DNA from: Planococcus sp. CAU13
GTDB taxonomy: Bacteria > Bacillota > Bacilli > Bacillales_A > Planococcaceae
Assembly (NCBI RefSeq): GCF_000775575.1
Contig: NZ_JRGN01000218.1
Span: 1 to 56,482 of the forward strand
Length of the DNA: 56,482 nt
Direction: 5' to 3'
Part shown: piece by piece, positions 24,896-32,971 of the stretch
Numbering within the stretch: the first letter of the stretch is position 1
Layout of the letters: each line of letters opens with the position of its first letter
Position numbers and translations under genes: made by a program
The notes under the pieces: model-generated
Databases searched by the model: none
The model's input: only the letters and a program-made list of their open reading frames with translations
Told to the model about the DNA's origin: nothing

Positions 24896-25558
24896 ATGAG
24901 AAAATTTGCAATGATATTGGCGGCAAGTGGATTGGCACTGGCAGCCTGCTCGAGCGATAACGCATCTGAAACAGAACCGAAGGAAGAAACAGTTAATACA
25001 GAAGAGGCAGCAAAAGAATCTGAAACTGCTGAAGCAACAAAGTCCGCTGAAGAAGGAGAAGGCGTCAATGTCGATAAAGGCCTTTTCAATGTCGAAGTGA
25101 CGATTCCGGCATCATTCTTTGAAGGTGAAGATCCGGAGCAGGCAGCGGCAGACGCGGAGGCAGAAGGTGTTGGGGAAGCGACCGTCAATGAGGACGGCTC
25201 TGTGACATACAAAATGTCAAAAGCACGTCATAAAGAATTAATGGAAGAGCTTGCAACAAGTATGGAAGAAGCGAAAAACGAAATCACCGAATCCGGTGAC
25301 TTCCCGTCAATCCAGTCAATCGAATCGTCCAAGAACTACGATAACTTCACTGTAAACGTCGACCGTGAAGCCTACGAAAACAGCTTTGACGGTTTTGCGA
25401 CCATGACACTTGGCATGATCGGCTCTTACTATCAAATCTATGACGGTGCAGATGCAGACAGCTTCGAAGTCGTTATTGAAATGGCAGACGCCGCAACAGG
25501 CGAAGTATTCGATACAATCACTTATCCCGAAGCTCTCGAAGAAATGGGAGAAGAGTAA
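24896..25558 (+). CDS. Lipoprotein, unknown function
   Basis: A 220-residue lipoprotein with lipobox LAAC (Cys about 18), a Glu/Thr-rich linker to about residue 55, and a C-terminal domain with FNVEVTIPASFFEGEDPEQ and VNEDGSVTYKMSKARHKELMEEL. The GSVTYKM-SKARHKELM pattern recurs in Bacillales lipoproteins I cannot name. AGAAGGAG precedes the ATG. It follows the DUF4352 lipoprotein by 60 bp on the same strand; together they look like a two-gene surface lipoprotein unit closed by the compound hairpin downstream. Confidence 0.8.
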   Translation: MRKFAMILAASGLALAACSSDNASETEPKEETVNTEEAAKESETAEATKSAEEGEGVNVDKGLFNVEVTIPASFFEGEDPEQAAADAEAEGVGEATVNEDGSVTYKMSKARHKELMEELATSMEEAKNEITESGDFPSIQSIESSKNYDNFTVNVDREAYENSFDGFATMTLGMIGSYYQIYDGADADSFEVVIEMADAATGEVFDTITYPEALEEMGEE

Positions 25559-25571
25559 AATATAAGAGGAC

Positions 25572-25655
25572 AAAAAGCCCGCAGCGATGGTAGTGCCTCC
25601 ACAAAGTTAGATTTCGAAACTAACTTTTGGGGTTCATCACCGCTGTGGGCTTTTT
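25572..25655. repeat. Compound nested hairpin (terminator stem enclosing an IS3-IR-like inner hairpin)
   Basis: Outer arms AAAAAGCCCGCAGCG and CGCTGTGGGCTTTTT form a terminator-like stem with one mismatch. Inside, AAAGTTAG and CTAACTTT form a second stem, with TAACTTTTGGGGTTCA beside it. That inner word resembles the terminal inverted repeat of IS3/IS150-group insertion sequences. It follows the lipoprotein gene and likely ends its transcript. Confidence 0.6.
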
Positions 25656-25835
25656 CTAATTTGAAGAAATGACAGGAAGAATTTAGGATTAGATATTATT
25701 AGTACAAAAAGAGGATGCACTGGTGTTTTCCTTTCGATTCAAAAGCTTGTACAATTGGAAGAATAGTAAATTATGCTTCTTTCATAATTACTGTATACCA
25801 ATATTAAGAAGACGCGTTCTTAGATGGAGGATTAT

Positions 25836-27056
25836 ATGATGCAAAATAAATATGCAAGAAGAGCCAATGCGCTGGAGCCATCCCAAATGCGCTTAATCTT
25901 ATCTTCTTCGGAACGGCCTGAATTGATTTCGTTTGCTGGCGGGCTTCCTGCCTCTGAATTGTTTCCTATTGAAGAATTAAAAGCGGCGAGCCAGGCGGTA
26001 CTGACGGATCACGGAGCTTCGTCTCTTCAATACAGCTCAACGGTGGGATCCATTCCACTTCGAAAAGCGGTAATGGAAAGAATGGAAGCCATTGGAATCC
26101 AAACAGAATTAGAGCAAGTGATGATTACATCCGGTTCCCAGCAGGCAATTGACCTGACAGGAAGAGTATTTCTTGACGAAGGAGATACCGTCATCTGCGA
26201 AAGCCCGACTTATCTTGCGGCAATCAATGCCTTTAACGTCTACCATGCAAACATCGTAGACGTGGAAATGGATGAAGACGGCATGAAGATGGATGCATTG
26301 GAAAAATGCCTTCAGCAAAATCCGCAGGCTAAATTTATTTATACGATTCCCGATTTTCAGAATCCGACTGGCAGAACACTCAAACTTGAAAGAAGAAAAC
26401 GGATGATTAAACTCGCCAATCAATTCGATGTGTTGATCCTGGAAGACAATCCGTACGGAGCAATCCGTTTTTCAGGAACACCAATTCCTCCCATCAAACA
26501 ATTTGATACAGAAGGGCGAGTCATTTACCTTAGCAGTTTTTCAAAAATATTTGCACCTGGACTGCGATTGGGCTGGATTTGTGCAGATAAAGTAATACTC
26601 GAAAAGTACGCAGGTTTTAAGGAATCGGCTGATATGCATTCCGACGGCCTTGCACAGCGTATTACAGCGAAGTATATGGAACTGTACGATCTGGATGGCC
26701 ATATTGAAACCATTCAATCCGTTTATCGGGAAAGATGTGCAGCCATGTTGGACTGCATCGACAAATATTTCCCAGGAAATATCTCCTGCAGCAAGCCCGA
26801 TGGCGGATTGTTCATTTGGGTAGAGCTTCCTGATTCAATAAATGCCGGCGACGTCGCGTTGAAGTGTCTGGAAAATAACGTGGCTTTTGTACCCGGGGCA
26901 CCTTTTTACGTGAGAGGAGCACAAAAAAATACGATGCGGCTGAACTTCTCCAATTCAAATCCGGAACAGATCGAAGAAGGCATGAAGCGCATTGGTGAAG
27001 TGCTGCACCGTGAATTCCAGTTGGTGAATGAATCGATTGAAGAATTAGTGAAATAA
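25836..27056 (+). CDS. PLP-dependent aminotransferase, 2-aminoadipate/LysN-MocR type
   Basis: A 406-residue fold-type I aminotransferase. Landmarks: FAGGLPASELFP at the start of the fold, ITSGSQQAIDL in the PLP phosphate region, NPTG (about 176-179), LEDNPYG with the PLP-ring Asp204 and Tyr207, SSFSKIFAPGLRLGW with PLP lysine K237, and MRLNFSNSNPEQIEEG near the C terminus holding the substrate-carboxylate arginine. The layout matches 2-aminoadipate transaminases and stand-alone MocR-like domains. GGAGG lies just before a double ATG (25836, 25839); an upstream ATG at 25824 lies against the ribosome binding site. It is alone with its terminator, so its amino-acid substrate is not clear from context. 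Confidence 0.92.
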   Translation: MMQNKYARRANALEPSQMRLILSSSERPELISFAGGLPASELFPIEELKAASQAVLTDHGASSLQYSSTVGSIPLRKAVMERMEAIGIQTELEQVMITSGSQQAIDLTGRVFLDEGDTVICESPTYLAAINAFNVYHANIVDVEMDEDGMKMDALEKCLQQNPQAKFIYTIPDFQNPTGRTLKLERRKRMIKLANQFDVLILEDNPYGAIRFSGTPIPPIKQFDTEGRVIYLSSFSKIFAPGLRLGWICADKVILEKYAGFKESADMHSDGLAQRITAKYMELYDLDGHIETIQSVYRERCAAMLDCIDKYFPGNISCSKPDGGLFIWVELPDSINAGDVALKCLENNVAFVPGAPFYVRGAQKNTMRLNFSNSNPEQIEEGMKRIGEVLHREFQLVNESIEELVK

Positions 27057-27086
27057 TACGTTCCAACATTAGCGTGGAAACAGGCA

Positions 27087-27122
27087 AACCCCCGCAGCTT
27101 TTTCCGAAAAGCTGCGGGGGTT
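27087..27122 (+). terminator. Intrinsic terminator of the aminotransferase gene
   Basis: A 16-bp stem (AACCCCCGCAGCTTTT with its complement) followed by CTTTTATTT. Confidence 0.93.
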
Positions 27123-27300
27123 CTTTTATTTGGATTGGATCAGTTCTCGAGAATAGCGAACTTAGTGCTGAACAACGGCACGGTCATTTGCTCAAGCGGT
27201 TGCAGCAGGACTTATGCGGGGACATGTTTTGGTTAGTAGTGACTATGGCTTAAATGACTACTGGACAAATCCAGTTGAATACGACCCATCTCCATGTCGA
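27123..27300. other. Spacer with a possible gene fragment
   Basis: About 180 bp between the aminotransferase terminator and the end of the leftward hydrolase. Around 27195-27300 one plus-strand frame stays open and reads like coding sequence (HVLVSSDYGLNDYW), but it has no start or ribosome binding site. It may be a remnant; I do not recognise it. Confidence 0.25.
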
Positions 27301-28290
27301 TTAATGATCAAACTGGTCGTCTTTGAGTTTGGAATCATTTTCAAGTTCACTTAAAAAGTTTAGGATTGCTGTTTTCATTTGGCCTACACCTGGCTGTTCT
27401 ATCGGAAGATGGCCAGCTCCTTCTAAAATCACGCACCTTTTCCTGCCTTGCAGCCGTTTATAAAAAGGTTTGCTTAAATACAATGGGGTCATGGGATCTA
27501 TTTCAGGATGGATAAGCAATACTGGACAAACATCAAAATCTTCAGGTTTGATGATTGGACTCATGTTTAAAAAGGTTCTCAGAAATCGAATGGGAATTTT
27601 AGTCCCTGCCGCTCGAGGATCGTTTATGATCAGGCTTGTCAGCTCAACGTTATTTGTAATTAACTTCATCCTGGATACTTGAGAAACGGAAAGCCGAACC
27701 GAATCCAATACAAAAGGGAAACTATCCATCATGGCTTTGCCCAAGCGGCTAATCAGTTTATTTGGAGCAATTTGATCACGAACTTTGGGATCACTTGTGT
27801 CCACAAAGGTCGTTACAATTAAACCTTCCACTTGTTTACTCATACTGGCTGTATGATAGGCCAGCATACCGCCAATGCTGGCTCCCAATAAAACAATCGG
27901 TTTACCATCTCGCTCGAATTCCTGTTTGATAAACTCCGTCATTATGTTAATCCAATCAGAGTAATCCATGGATTTTAAGGACCTCGAGTAACTAAGGCCG
28001 TAAGGAGGGAGGTCTGGCGACACGACATCGTATCCCTGTATTTGAAGCATCCTTCCATAGGGTGCCAGTAATCTGCCATTTCCACCTCCACCATGAATTA
28101 ATACAATTTTAATTGTCGAATCTGGAGCAGTCATGCGATCCAAATGGATGCGAAAATCATTCCAAACCCACCATTCTTCAAGGGGCAGGTTTGTTTCATT
28201 TAATTGCATTTCTTCAGGAAAGAATTTCTGATATTTCTTCCAATACATTTCAGTTTCATTGTATGTTATATCTTCAGAGTAAGAATTCAT
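27301..28290 (-). CDS. Alpha/beta-fold hydrolase
   Basis: A 329-residue alpha/beta hydrolase with a 50-residue N-terminal extension before the core. The oxyanion region is VLIHGGGGNGR, the nucleophile elbow is GASIGG (Ser138), the acid is in HPEIDPMTP and the histidine in EGAGHLPIEQPG. It lacks a signal peptide. GGAGGAAAATGA precedes the ATG. Codon use is more AT-rich than the neighbouring genes. The substrate is unknown. It has no close neighbour on its strand. Confidence 0.88.
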   Translation of the reverse strand: MNSYSEDITYNETEMYWKKYQKFFPEEMQLNETNLPLEEWWVWNDFRIHLDRMTAPDSTIKIVLIHGGGGNGRLLAPYGRMLQIQGYDVVSPDLPPYGLSYSRSLKSMDYSDWINIMTEFIKQEFERDGKPIVLLGASIGGMLAYHTASMSKQVEGLIVTTFVDTSDPKVRDQIAPNKLISRLGKAMMDSFPFVLDSVRLSVSQVSRMKLITNNVELTSLIINDPRAAGTKIPIRFLRTFLNMSPIIKPEDFDVCPVLLIHPEIDPMTPLYLSKPFYKRLQGRKRCVILEGAGHLPIEQPGVGQMKTAILNFLSELENDSKLKDDQFDH

Positions 28291-28500
28291 TCATTTTCCT
28301 CCAAACCATATTGTATTGGTATTGTTTCTTATAATACATGGTGCTGGAAACGTTTATCTGTGTTACTGTTCAGTTTACCTATCAATAGAAGGAAAGCAAT
28401 AAAAGCCTTTTAAGGTCTCAAGATTCCTTCCAATTTGCACTTCTTTATGTGGGGGGAGTTGGAAACAGAGTTTGCAACTCAGGATTTATCGACAGCCTGT

Positions 28501-28530
28501 AAAACCTCTTTCCATAGTGAAAGAGGTTTT
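28501..28530. terminator. Bidirectional hairpin terminator
   Basis: AAAACCTCTTTC and GAAAGAGGTTTT form a 12-bp perfect stem with a 6-base loop. It sits directly downstream of the PH-domain gene remnant on the minus strand. Confidence 0.8.
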
Positions 28531-28540
28531 TCGTTATTAA

Positions 28541-28618
28541 TTACAAAATCGCTTCCGCAATCACTCGATCCAGCTTCCGGATATCCACTTTCTTCGCCGA
28601 GTTCAATTTGAACCTGCC
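28541..28618 (-). pseudogene. 3' remnant of a PH-domain gene (partial duplicate of 23528-23893)
   Basis: The last 25 codons and stop read GRFKLNSAKKVDIRKLDRVI then AEAIL, against GRFKLNLARKVDIRKLDKLI then AEAIL in the intact gene at 23528. The nucleotides align too, including the identical TACAAAATCGCTTCCGCAATC-type end (21 bases, given here only by position 28540-28560 versus 23527-23547). Upstream of about 28620 the similarity stops. It is therefore a truncated paralogue lacking the rest of the domain and any start. Confidence 0.75.
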
Positions 28619-28737
28619 GCTTAGTCTGCGCATCATCACTCGGCAAATATTTAGTTCGACAGGATTTGTCTGAATCCTCTTTCTGAAAACAAGCTGCTTT
28701 CGTGCGTGAAAAAGAGAGGGAGACTCCATTTGAAAAT

Positions 28738-28768
28738 GAAAAAAAGCTCCCTCAAAAGATAGGAGCTT
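28738..28768 (-). terminator. Intrinsic terminator of the first DUF2975 gene
   Basis: AAGCTCC (28744-28750) and GGAGCTT (28762-28768) with an 11-base loop; on the minus strand it is followed by a T-tract. Confidence 0.8.
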
Positions 28769-28780
28769 ACAAATCTTCAG

Positions 28781-29266
28781 CTAAACAAGCATGTCCTTAT
28801 GGGATTTTGACCCGACCGCGTCCTTCACCAGCTTTTGCAGCAAATCGGCAACAACCGCAATGGTAATGGAGGCTAAAACACCGAGGGCCCCGAGCATAAT
28901 GATGAGTGTGATTTCACCGTCCATAAACATAAACGCAGCCACTTCGCCCAGGACTATAAAAGCGATGATCGTGTTAGCGCAGTAGTAAATGACCTTCAGC
29001 GCCTTGGCCGAAAAAGTTGACCTCACTTCGTTCCTCTCAATATAGTTCAATAATTTGAAAGCCTGAAACAAAGCGATAAAAAATGGAATGAAGAAGATAT
29101 AAGCCGCTATCAAAAACGGATATTGCAGTGGAGCCGTCCCTGGATTCAGCGCCGTATTGTCAGCGGCAATCCCCGGTAAAAAAAATGCACAAAACACAAG
29201 AATCCCAGCTGCAATAAGCAATAGAACCACTTTCATCAAGAGGGTAGGAGTTCTTTTGGCTTTCAT
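28781..29266 (-). CDS. DUF2975 domain-containing membrane protein (copy 1)
   Basis: A 161-residue protein with four membrane helices in the DUF2975 pattern: the first helix after MKAKRTPTLLMKVVLLL, the YPFLIAAYIFFIPFFIALFQAFKLL second helix and linker, FIVLGEVAAFMFM and the final helix before VADLLQKLVKDAV. The function is unknown; in many genomes a small XRE/YozG-like regulator follows, but none is present here. ATG 29266 is chosen because CGGAGTG precedes it. A clear paralogue lies at 29811-30299 on the same strand. Confidence 0.85.
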   Translation of the reverse strand: MKAKRTPTLLMKVVLLLIAAGILVFCAFFLPGIAADNTALNPGTAPLQYPFLIAAYIFFIPFFIALFQAFKLLNYIERNEVRSTFSAKALKVIYYCANTIIAFIVLGEVAAFMFMDGEITLIIMLGALGVLASITIAVVADLLQKLVKDAVGSKSHKDMLV

Positions 29267-29329
29267 GGAACACACTCCGTTCATTCTAGTTAACCTTAAT
29301 TTATCGGAATATTCCATAAACATCAACAT

Positions 29330-29668
29330 TTGAACGGCAGAAACCGAAAGAAATATTTTAATTACTCACCAAAAACTGCAGATTTATTTGAGGAAGCAAC
29401 AGGTTTAAAGAATGGAGGAGTTTCTTCAGAATTTATAGCTAAACATTCATTTCCTGAAGTTATTCCAAGTGCTGCTCAAATCCCAATTCATAAGTATATT
29501 ACTTCTTTAACGGGAATTGAAAATGACAATTTACACTCTCCACCCGAAGAAATTGAATCATTTATTCACTCAAATCATAATAAGCTTAAAGAATTCAGCA
29601 ATGGATCAACAAACTTTCGTCAGTTGATAATGATATATGATAAGAAAAAATATAAAAGCACCTCATAG
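29330..29668 (+). CDS. Hypothetical AT-rich ORF, possibly a gene remnant
   Basis: A 112-codon open frame starting with TTG, without a convincing ribosome binding site, reading opposite to and between the two DUF2975 genes. Its composition (Asn/Lys/Ser rich, for example FNYSPKTADLFEEATGLKNG) looks like a real protein, but no family was recognised and the start falls right against the neighbouring gene's promoter. It may be the 3' part of a transferred gene. Confidence 0.35.
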   Translation: MNGRNRKKYFNYSPKTADLFEEATGLKNGGVSSEFIAKHSFPEVIPSAAQIPIHKYITSLTGIENDNLHSPPEEIESFIHSNHNKLKEFSNGSTNFRQLIMIYDKKKYKSTS

Positions 29669-29810
29669 GGCCGAATTCTAAAATGGACTCTTCCTATGAA
29701 GTGCTAATCTATTTCATTATTTTGGTAAAGACAAGTAGAGAACAGTGCCTTATCATACTTTTATTTGCAGTGCCTGGCACTACTTGCCTCAATCCCGATG
29801 AGGGCCGTAG

Positions 29811-30299
29811 TTAAACAATCAAATCATTCTCCGACTTGAGTCGCATCGCATCCCGCACCAGCTTCTGCAGCAGACTCGCAAACAGTGCAACGGCCGCGGA
29901 GCCGATGGTGATGAGCACGCCCAGCGTGATGATATGCGTGATGTCTTCACCCCGGATCAGCGCAACCGTCGCGAGCTCTCCTAGCACGATGAACACAATA
30001 ATCGCGAGCGCGCAATTCCGGATCGTCTTCAGCGCCTTCAACGAAACATCGGAGAACGCTTTGCCCTGGTCAATAAGCGTCAGCAGCCTGAACGTCTGAT
30101 ACAGCGCGATGAAAAAAGGCGTGAAGAAGATGTAGGCCGCAATCAGAAACGGATACTGGAGGTAAGCCGTCTCCGGATGCAGCTTGGCATCCATCGCAGC
30201 CATCCCCGGCAGGCCGAATATGCACAAGGTAAGCGCCACACCGGTCACAAACAACAGCACGGCTTTCAAAAAGAGTGTCGAAGCACGTTTAAGTGTCAT
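29811..30299 (-). CDS. DUF2975 domain-containing membrane protein (copy 2)
   Basis: A 162-residue four-helix membrane protein clearly paralogous to the one at 28781: both have LQYPFLIAAYIFF followed by PFFIAL and the LLQKLV(K/R)DA segment near the C terminus. CGGAGTG precedes the ATG at 30299. The two copies are separated by about 540 bp that hold an unrelated AT-rich frame. This copy is noticeably more GC-rich than copy 1. Confidence 0.85.
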   Translation of the reverse strand: MTLKRASTLFLKAVLLFVTGVALTLCIFGLPGMAAMDAKLHPETAYLQYPFLIAAYIFFTPFFIALYQTFRLLTLIDQGKAFSDVSLKALKTIRNCALAIIVFIVLGELATVALIRGEDITHIITLGVLITIGSAAVALFASLLQKLVRDAMRLKSENDLIV

Positions 30300-30448
30300 G
30301 GGAGTCACTCCGTTCAGGGTTTTATTACGTTGAATATAGCATGATATTTATTGATTATCAATAAATAAATGTTGAAAAAGAGTTGTTTTGTTTTACTAAG
30401 TTCTTCTATTGATATACTTAAAATAGAAGAAATGAGGAGGAAGAGAAT

Positions 30449-31117
30449 TTGACACTGAGATCTACATTAACTATTAATCAATCAGAAATGGACTCTAGAG
30501 AAAAAAAGATGGACAGGCAATCAATTAAAGAGCTATTGATAGAACCAATTACAAAGGATGGGAAGCCATACAAAAAATATCCAACAGGATGGAAATTGGA
30601 TAAAGATAAGGCAAGTAAAAGACACTCTAACATCCTAAGTGGGGGTATATATTTCTTCTGGTGGCAGCCGGAAGACAAGGATAATGACCCACTAATGAAT
30701 AAATTAGGTGAAAGAGGGTTCAATTTTAAAGGAAGAAAGATAAAGGGCCCACTTCTAGATGAAAAATCGGCTCATGAAAAAATTGAAGTAAAACTTACGG
30801 AAAAATGGATTGAATCTTATAATGGTCTGATTCCACTATATGTTGGGAAAAGCTCAGAAAGTATGTTTACCCGTATTTCACAACATTTGCAAATTACTCA
30901 TCCTGAATTCAAAGTTAAAAATACATCCAACCAATTGCGTCGAGGAATTAAAGAATTGTTCGATGGAGAAAAAAATATAGTTGAATTAATGGTCAACAAT
31001 ATCCACTTCAGTTATATCCCATTGCATGGACCTGAGAATTCGGTAGATCGCTTCTACATGGAAAATTATTTCATAGGAAAGTTACGCCCAGTTTTAAATT
31101 TGGATGTAGAACGATAA
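30449..31117 (+). CDS. GIY-YIG nuclease-like protein
   Basis: A 222-residue stand-alone protein with the GIY-YIG fold signature: GIY at 66-68 (GGIYFFWW), YVG at 131-133 in place of YIG (LIPLYVGKS), Arg142 and His146 (FTRISQHL), catalytic-metal Glu205 (YMENYFIG) and Asn217 (RPVLN). An unusually long insert separates the first two strands. All key residues are present, so it could be an active endonuclease, but relatives also include inactive or tRNA/DNA repair proteins. The start is TTG after GAGGAGGAAGAGAAT. It is AT-rich, alone, and has a perfect-stem terminator. Confidence 0.75.
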   Translation: MTLRSTLTINQSEMDSREKKMDRQSIKELLIEPITKDGKPYKKYPTGWKLDKDKASKRHSNILSGGIYFFWWQPEDKDNDPLMNKLGERGFNFKGRKIKGPLLDEKSAHEKIEVKLTEKWIESYNGLIPLYVGKSSESMFTRISQHLQITHPEFKVKNTSNQLRRGIKELFDGEKNIVELMVNNIHFSYIPLHGPENSVDRFYMENYFIGKLRPVLNLDVER

Positions 31118-31127
31118 AATACTCATA

Positions 31128-31179
31128 AATTACAATGGCTCAGCCTTCATTTCTATCGAAGACTGAGCCATTGTAATTT
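31128..31179. terminator. Bidirectional intrinsic terminator
   Basis: A long stem with arms AAATTACAATGGCTCAG and CTGAGCCATTGTAATTT. It ends the GIY-YIG gene and the leftward lipoprotein gene. Confidence 0.85.
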
Positions 31180-31194
31180 AACTAAAACACCGAC

Positions 31195-31623
31195 TCACTT
31201 AGACAACGTTTCAGTCGCAAAATCAAACTCATACGTTTCAACTTCATAAGTCTGCACCTCATTATCTATTACCGTATCATCCCGAGGTATGACGTTAATG
31301 GTGACATTCTCGTCGTCCGTCCATACCACATCGAAATAATCGATACTGGGCATACGAATTTCCTCTAAAACCACAAAATCCTCCAGCAGACTTCCATATT
31401 CACCGTAGTATATCCGCAGGGAATGAAACATGGGTCTCCCGCTGGCGTGCAATCCGACATTGTCTTCTTTAGACATTTCCTGGATCTCGATAATATTCTT
31501 CTGGTTCGGGGAAACGCTGGTTTTGATGGAAAAGCTGCTCTTGATTTCAGCTTCATCAGACTGACAGCCGAATAAAAGCAGTACAGTAAAAAGCAAAAGG
31601 AATGCAATAAGCCTTCTGGTCAT
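31195..31623 (-). CDS. Lipoprotein, unknown function
   Basis: A 142-residue lipoprotein. The signal sequence ends LLFGC (Cys20). The body begins SSFSIKTSVSPNQKNIIEI and later has MPSIDYFDVVWTDDENVTINVIPRDD, a beta-rich pattern similar to small Bacillales lipoproteins of the DUF5412 kind, though I am not sure of the family. CAGGGAGAG precedes the ATG. It is convergent with the GIY-YIG gene. Confidence 0.75.
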   Translation of the reverse strand: MTRRLIAFLLLFTVLLLFGCQSDEAEIKSSFSIKTSVSPNQKNIIEIQEMSKEDNVGLHASGRPMFHSLRIYYGEYGSLLEDFVVLEEIRMPSIDYFDVVWTDDENVTINVIPRDDTVIDNEVQTYEVETYEFDFATETLSK

Positions 31624-31745
31624 TTAAAGCTCTCTCCCTGCATCTTGCAAAAATTTATTAAGTAAAAGGTAATTCTACTAATGAAACGCTGCGGCAAGAG
31701 GGAAGTTCCCATTCCCGTGACAGATACATGCTAAACGCAAATGAA

Positions 31746-31772
31746 TTAAAAAACCCGCGCAACACGCGCGGG
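31746..31772 (-). terminator. Intrinsic terminator of the 228-residue lipoprotein gene
   Basis: CCCGCGC (31754-31760) and GCGCGGG (31766-31772) with a 5-base loop; read leftward it runs into TTTTTT. Confidence 0.9.
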
Positions 31773-31778
31773 TCTCGC

Positions 31779-32465
31779 TCACTCAATTGACTCCAAAGAA
31801 GACGTAACCGTAAATTCTTCTCCATCTTCCTCACTGATAAATTCACGTTTCACTTCACCGTAGCCTTCAATGAAATGCCATCTGTTGGTGGAGTTTTCCG
31901 CTCTGCTCTCAAGCACGATGGCGTCTTCGAACGTTTCATAAGGCGTTTTGACCGTCGCGCCCGTTTGGACTACGGTCCGGTCATCCAGCGTATTGCCTTC
32001 TTCGAGCGGAAACTCCAGATAAGTGGAGATCGTCTCCAATGCTTCCAGCTCTTCGAGAGTTGGGTTGTACTCATCGAAAAACTCAGGTTCTTCTTTGACC
32101 AGATCCACCCGGTCATCCGACAGGCGATAGACCTTCAGCATGACCGTGCCGCCGTTATCTTCGTAAAGCGCCACATAATCCTCCATTAAATGTTCCGTCC
32201 GTATCGCAAGGGTGGCAAACTCATTGCCATCACCTTCGTATTGCGCCGTCGTGCCGTCATCCATGAAAAATGCCAGAGGATCGATTTCGTCACCGCCCGG
32301 TTCTTCCACCTGTTCCGCCTGCTCCACATCTTCCGGATCTTCATCCGTCACATTGGTATCGGAACCCGGAGGAATCTGCACTGCCGGTTCTTCCGGCTCG
32401 TCTCCGCCACAGCCCGCCAGCAGCAGCACCAACGCCAGACTTCCTGCGCCAAGTAAATGTTTCAT
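31779..32465 (-). CDS. Lipoprotein, unknown function
   Basis: A 228-residue lipoprotein with lipobox LAGC (Cys about 19) followed by an acidic Glu/Pro/Val linker to about residue 60. The folded part contains FFMDDGTTAQYEGDGNEFAT, VMLKVYRLSDDRVDLV and the closing HFIEGYGEVKREF, a beta-strand-rich pattern seen in several Bacillales lipoproteins of unknown role. ATG 32465 follows AAGGGGTG. It stands alone with a strong terminator. Confidence 0.8.
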   Translation of the reverse strand: MKHLLGAGSLALVLLLAGCGGDEPEEPAVQIPPGSDTNVTDEDPEDVEQAEQVEEPGGDEIDPLAFFMDDGTTAQYEGDGNEFATLAIRTEHLMEDYVALYEDNGGTVMLKVYRLSDDRVDLVKEEPEFFDEYNPTLEELEALETISTYLEFPLEEGNTLDDRTVVQTGATVKTPYETFEDAIVLESRAENSTNRWHFIEGYGEVKREFISEEDGEEFTVTSSLESIE

Positions 32466-32705
32466 ATCTACACCCCTTCCTATATTCCTGTTACTTCTAT
32501 TTACCATTTATTTATGGATAAAATCAGAAATTTATCCATAACAATAAAACAATTGGTAAGGGGGAGAGATCTGTTTTAACAGGCACTATTACATGTTGGA
32601 AGGGATATTGGGAAAATAAGAAATGAAGCACAATTGGTTTTTAACTGGAAAAAAGGTATAATTTAAATAGCAAAATGTTCTGAAGTTTTAAGAGGGAGTG
32701 TCTAT

Positions 32706-32939
32706 ATGTCTCGATGCACGAACTGCAAGTACAAATGGAAAGCGAAAGATGTTTGGAAACTGGGATTTTCGAAAAACGGGAAAGAATGTCCGAATTGCAA
32801 AGCCAGACAATATGTATCCTTTAAAGATGGAGGATTTTTGATGGGACTCGGCTATTTGAGCGGAGTTGTGGGTTTATTGCTTATCATCTTATTCCCTTTT
32901 TATATCAACTTGAGTGATAAAGACGAAATGTCCCTATGA
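32706..32939 (+). CDS. CXXC-20-CXXC putative zinc-finger membrane protein (TIGR04104 type), copy 1
   Basis: A 77-residue protein. An N-terminal zinc ribbon has CTNC and CPNC about 20 residues apart (C4, C7, C28, C31), with the family's YKWKAKDVWKLGFSK spacer, followed by one hydrophobic membrane segment. The class is common in Bacillales and its role is unknown. GGGAGTG precedes the ATG. The stop is followed by a paralogue 33 bp downstream, so the two are a tandem duplicated operon. Confidence 0.82.
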   Translation: MSRCTNCKYKWKAKDVWKLGFSKNGKECPNCKARQYVSFKDGGFLMGLGYLSGVVGLLLIILFPFYINLSDKDEMSL

Positions 32940-32971
32940 TAGAAAATCATTACATCAGAAAGGAGAAAACT

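Noticed and set aside
25680-25835. Riboswitch or T-box upstream of the aminotransferase
   Set aside because: No T-box word or conserved riboswitch core was recognised; only ordinary AT-rich leader sequence.
29738-29780. AGTGCC/GGCACT hairpin as a terminator of the second DUF2975 gene
   Set aside because: The pairing is short with a long loop and no T-tract on the leftward side; too weak to annotate.
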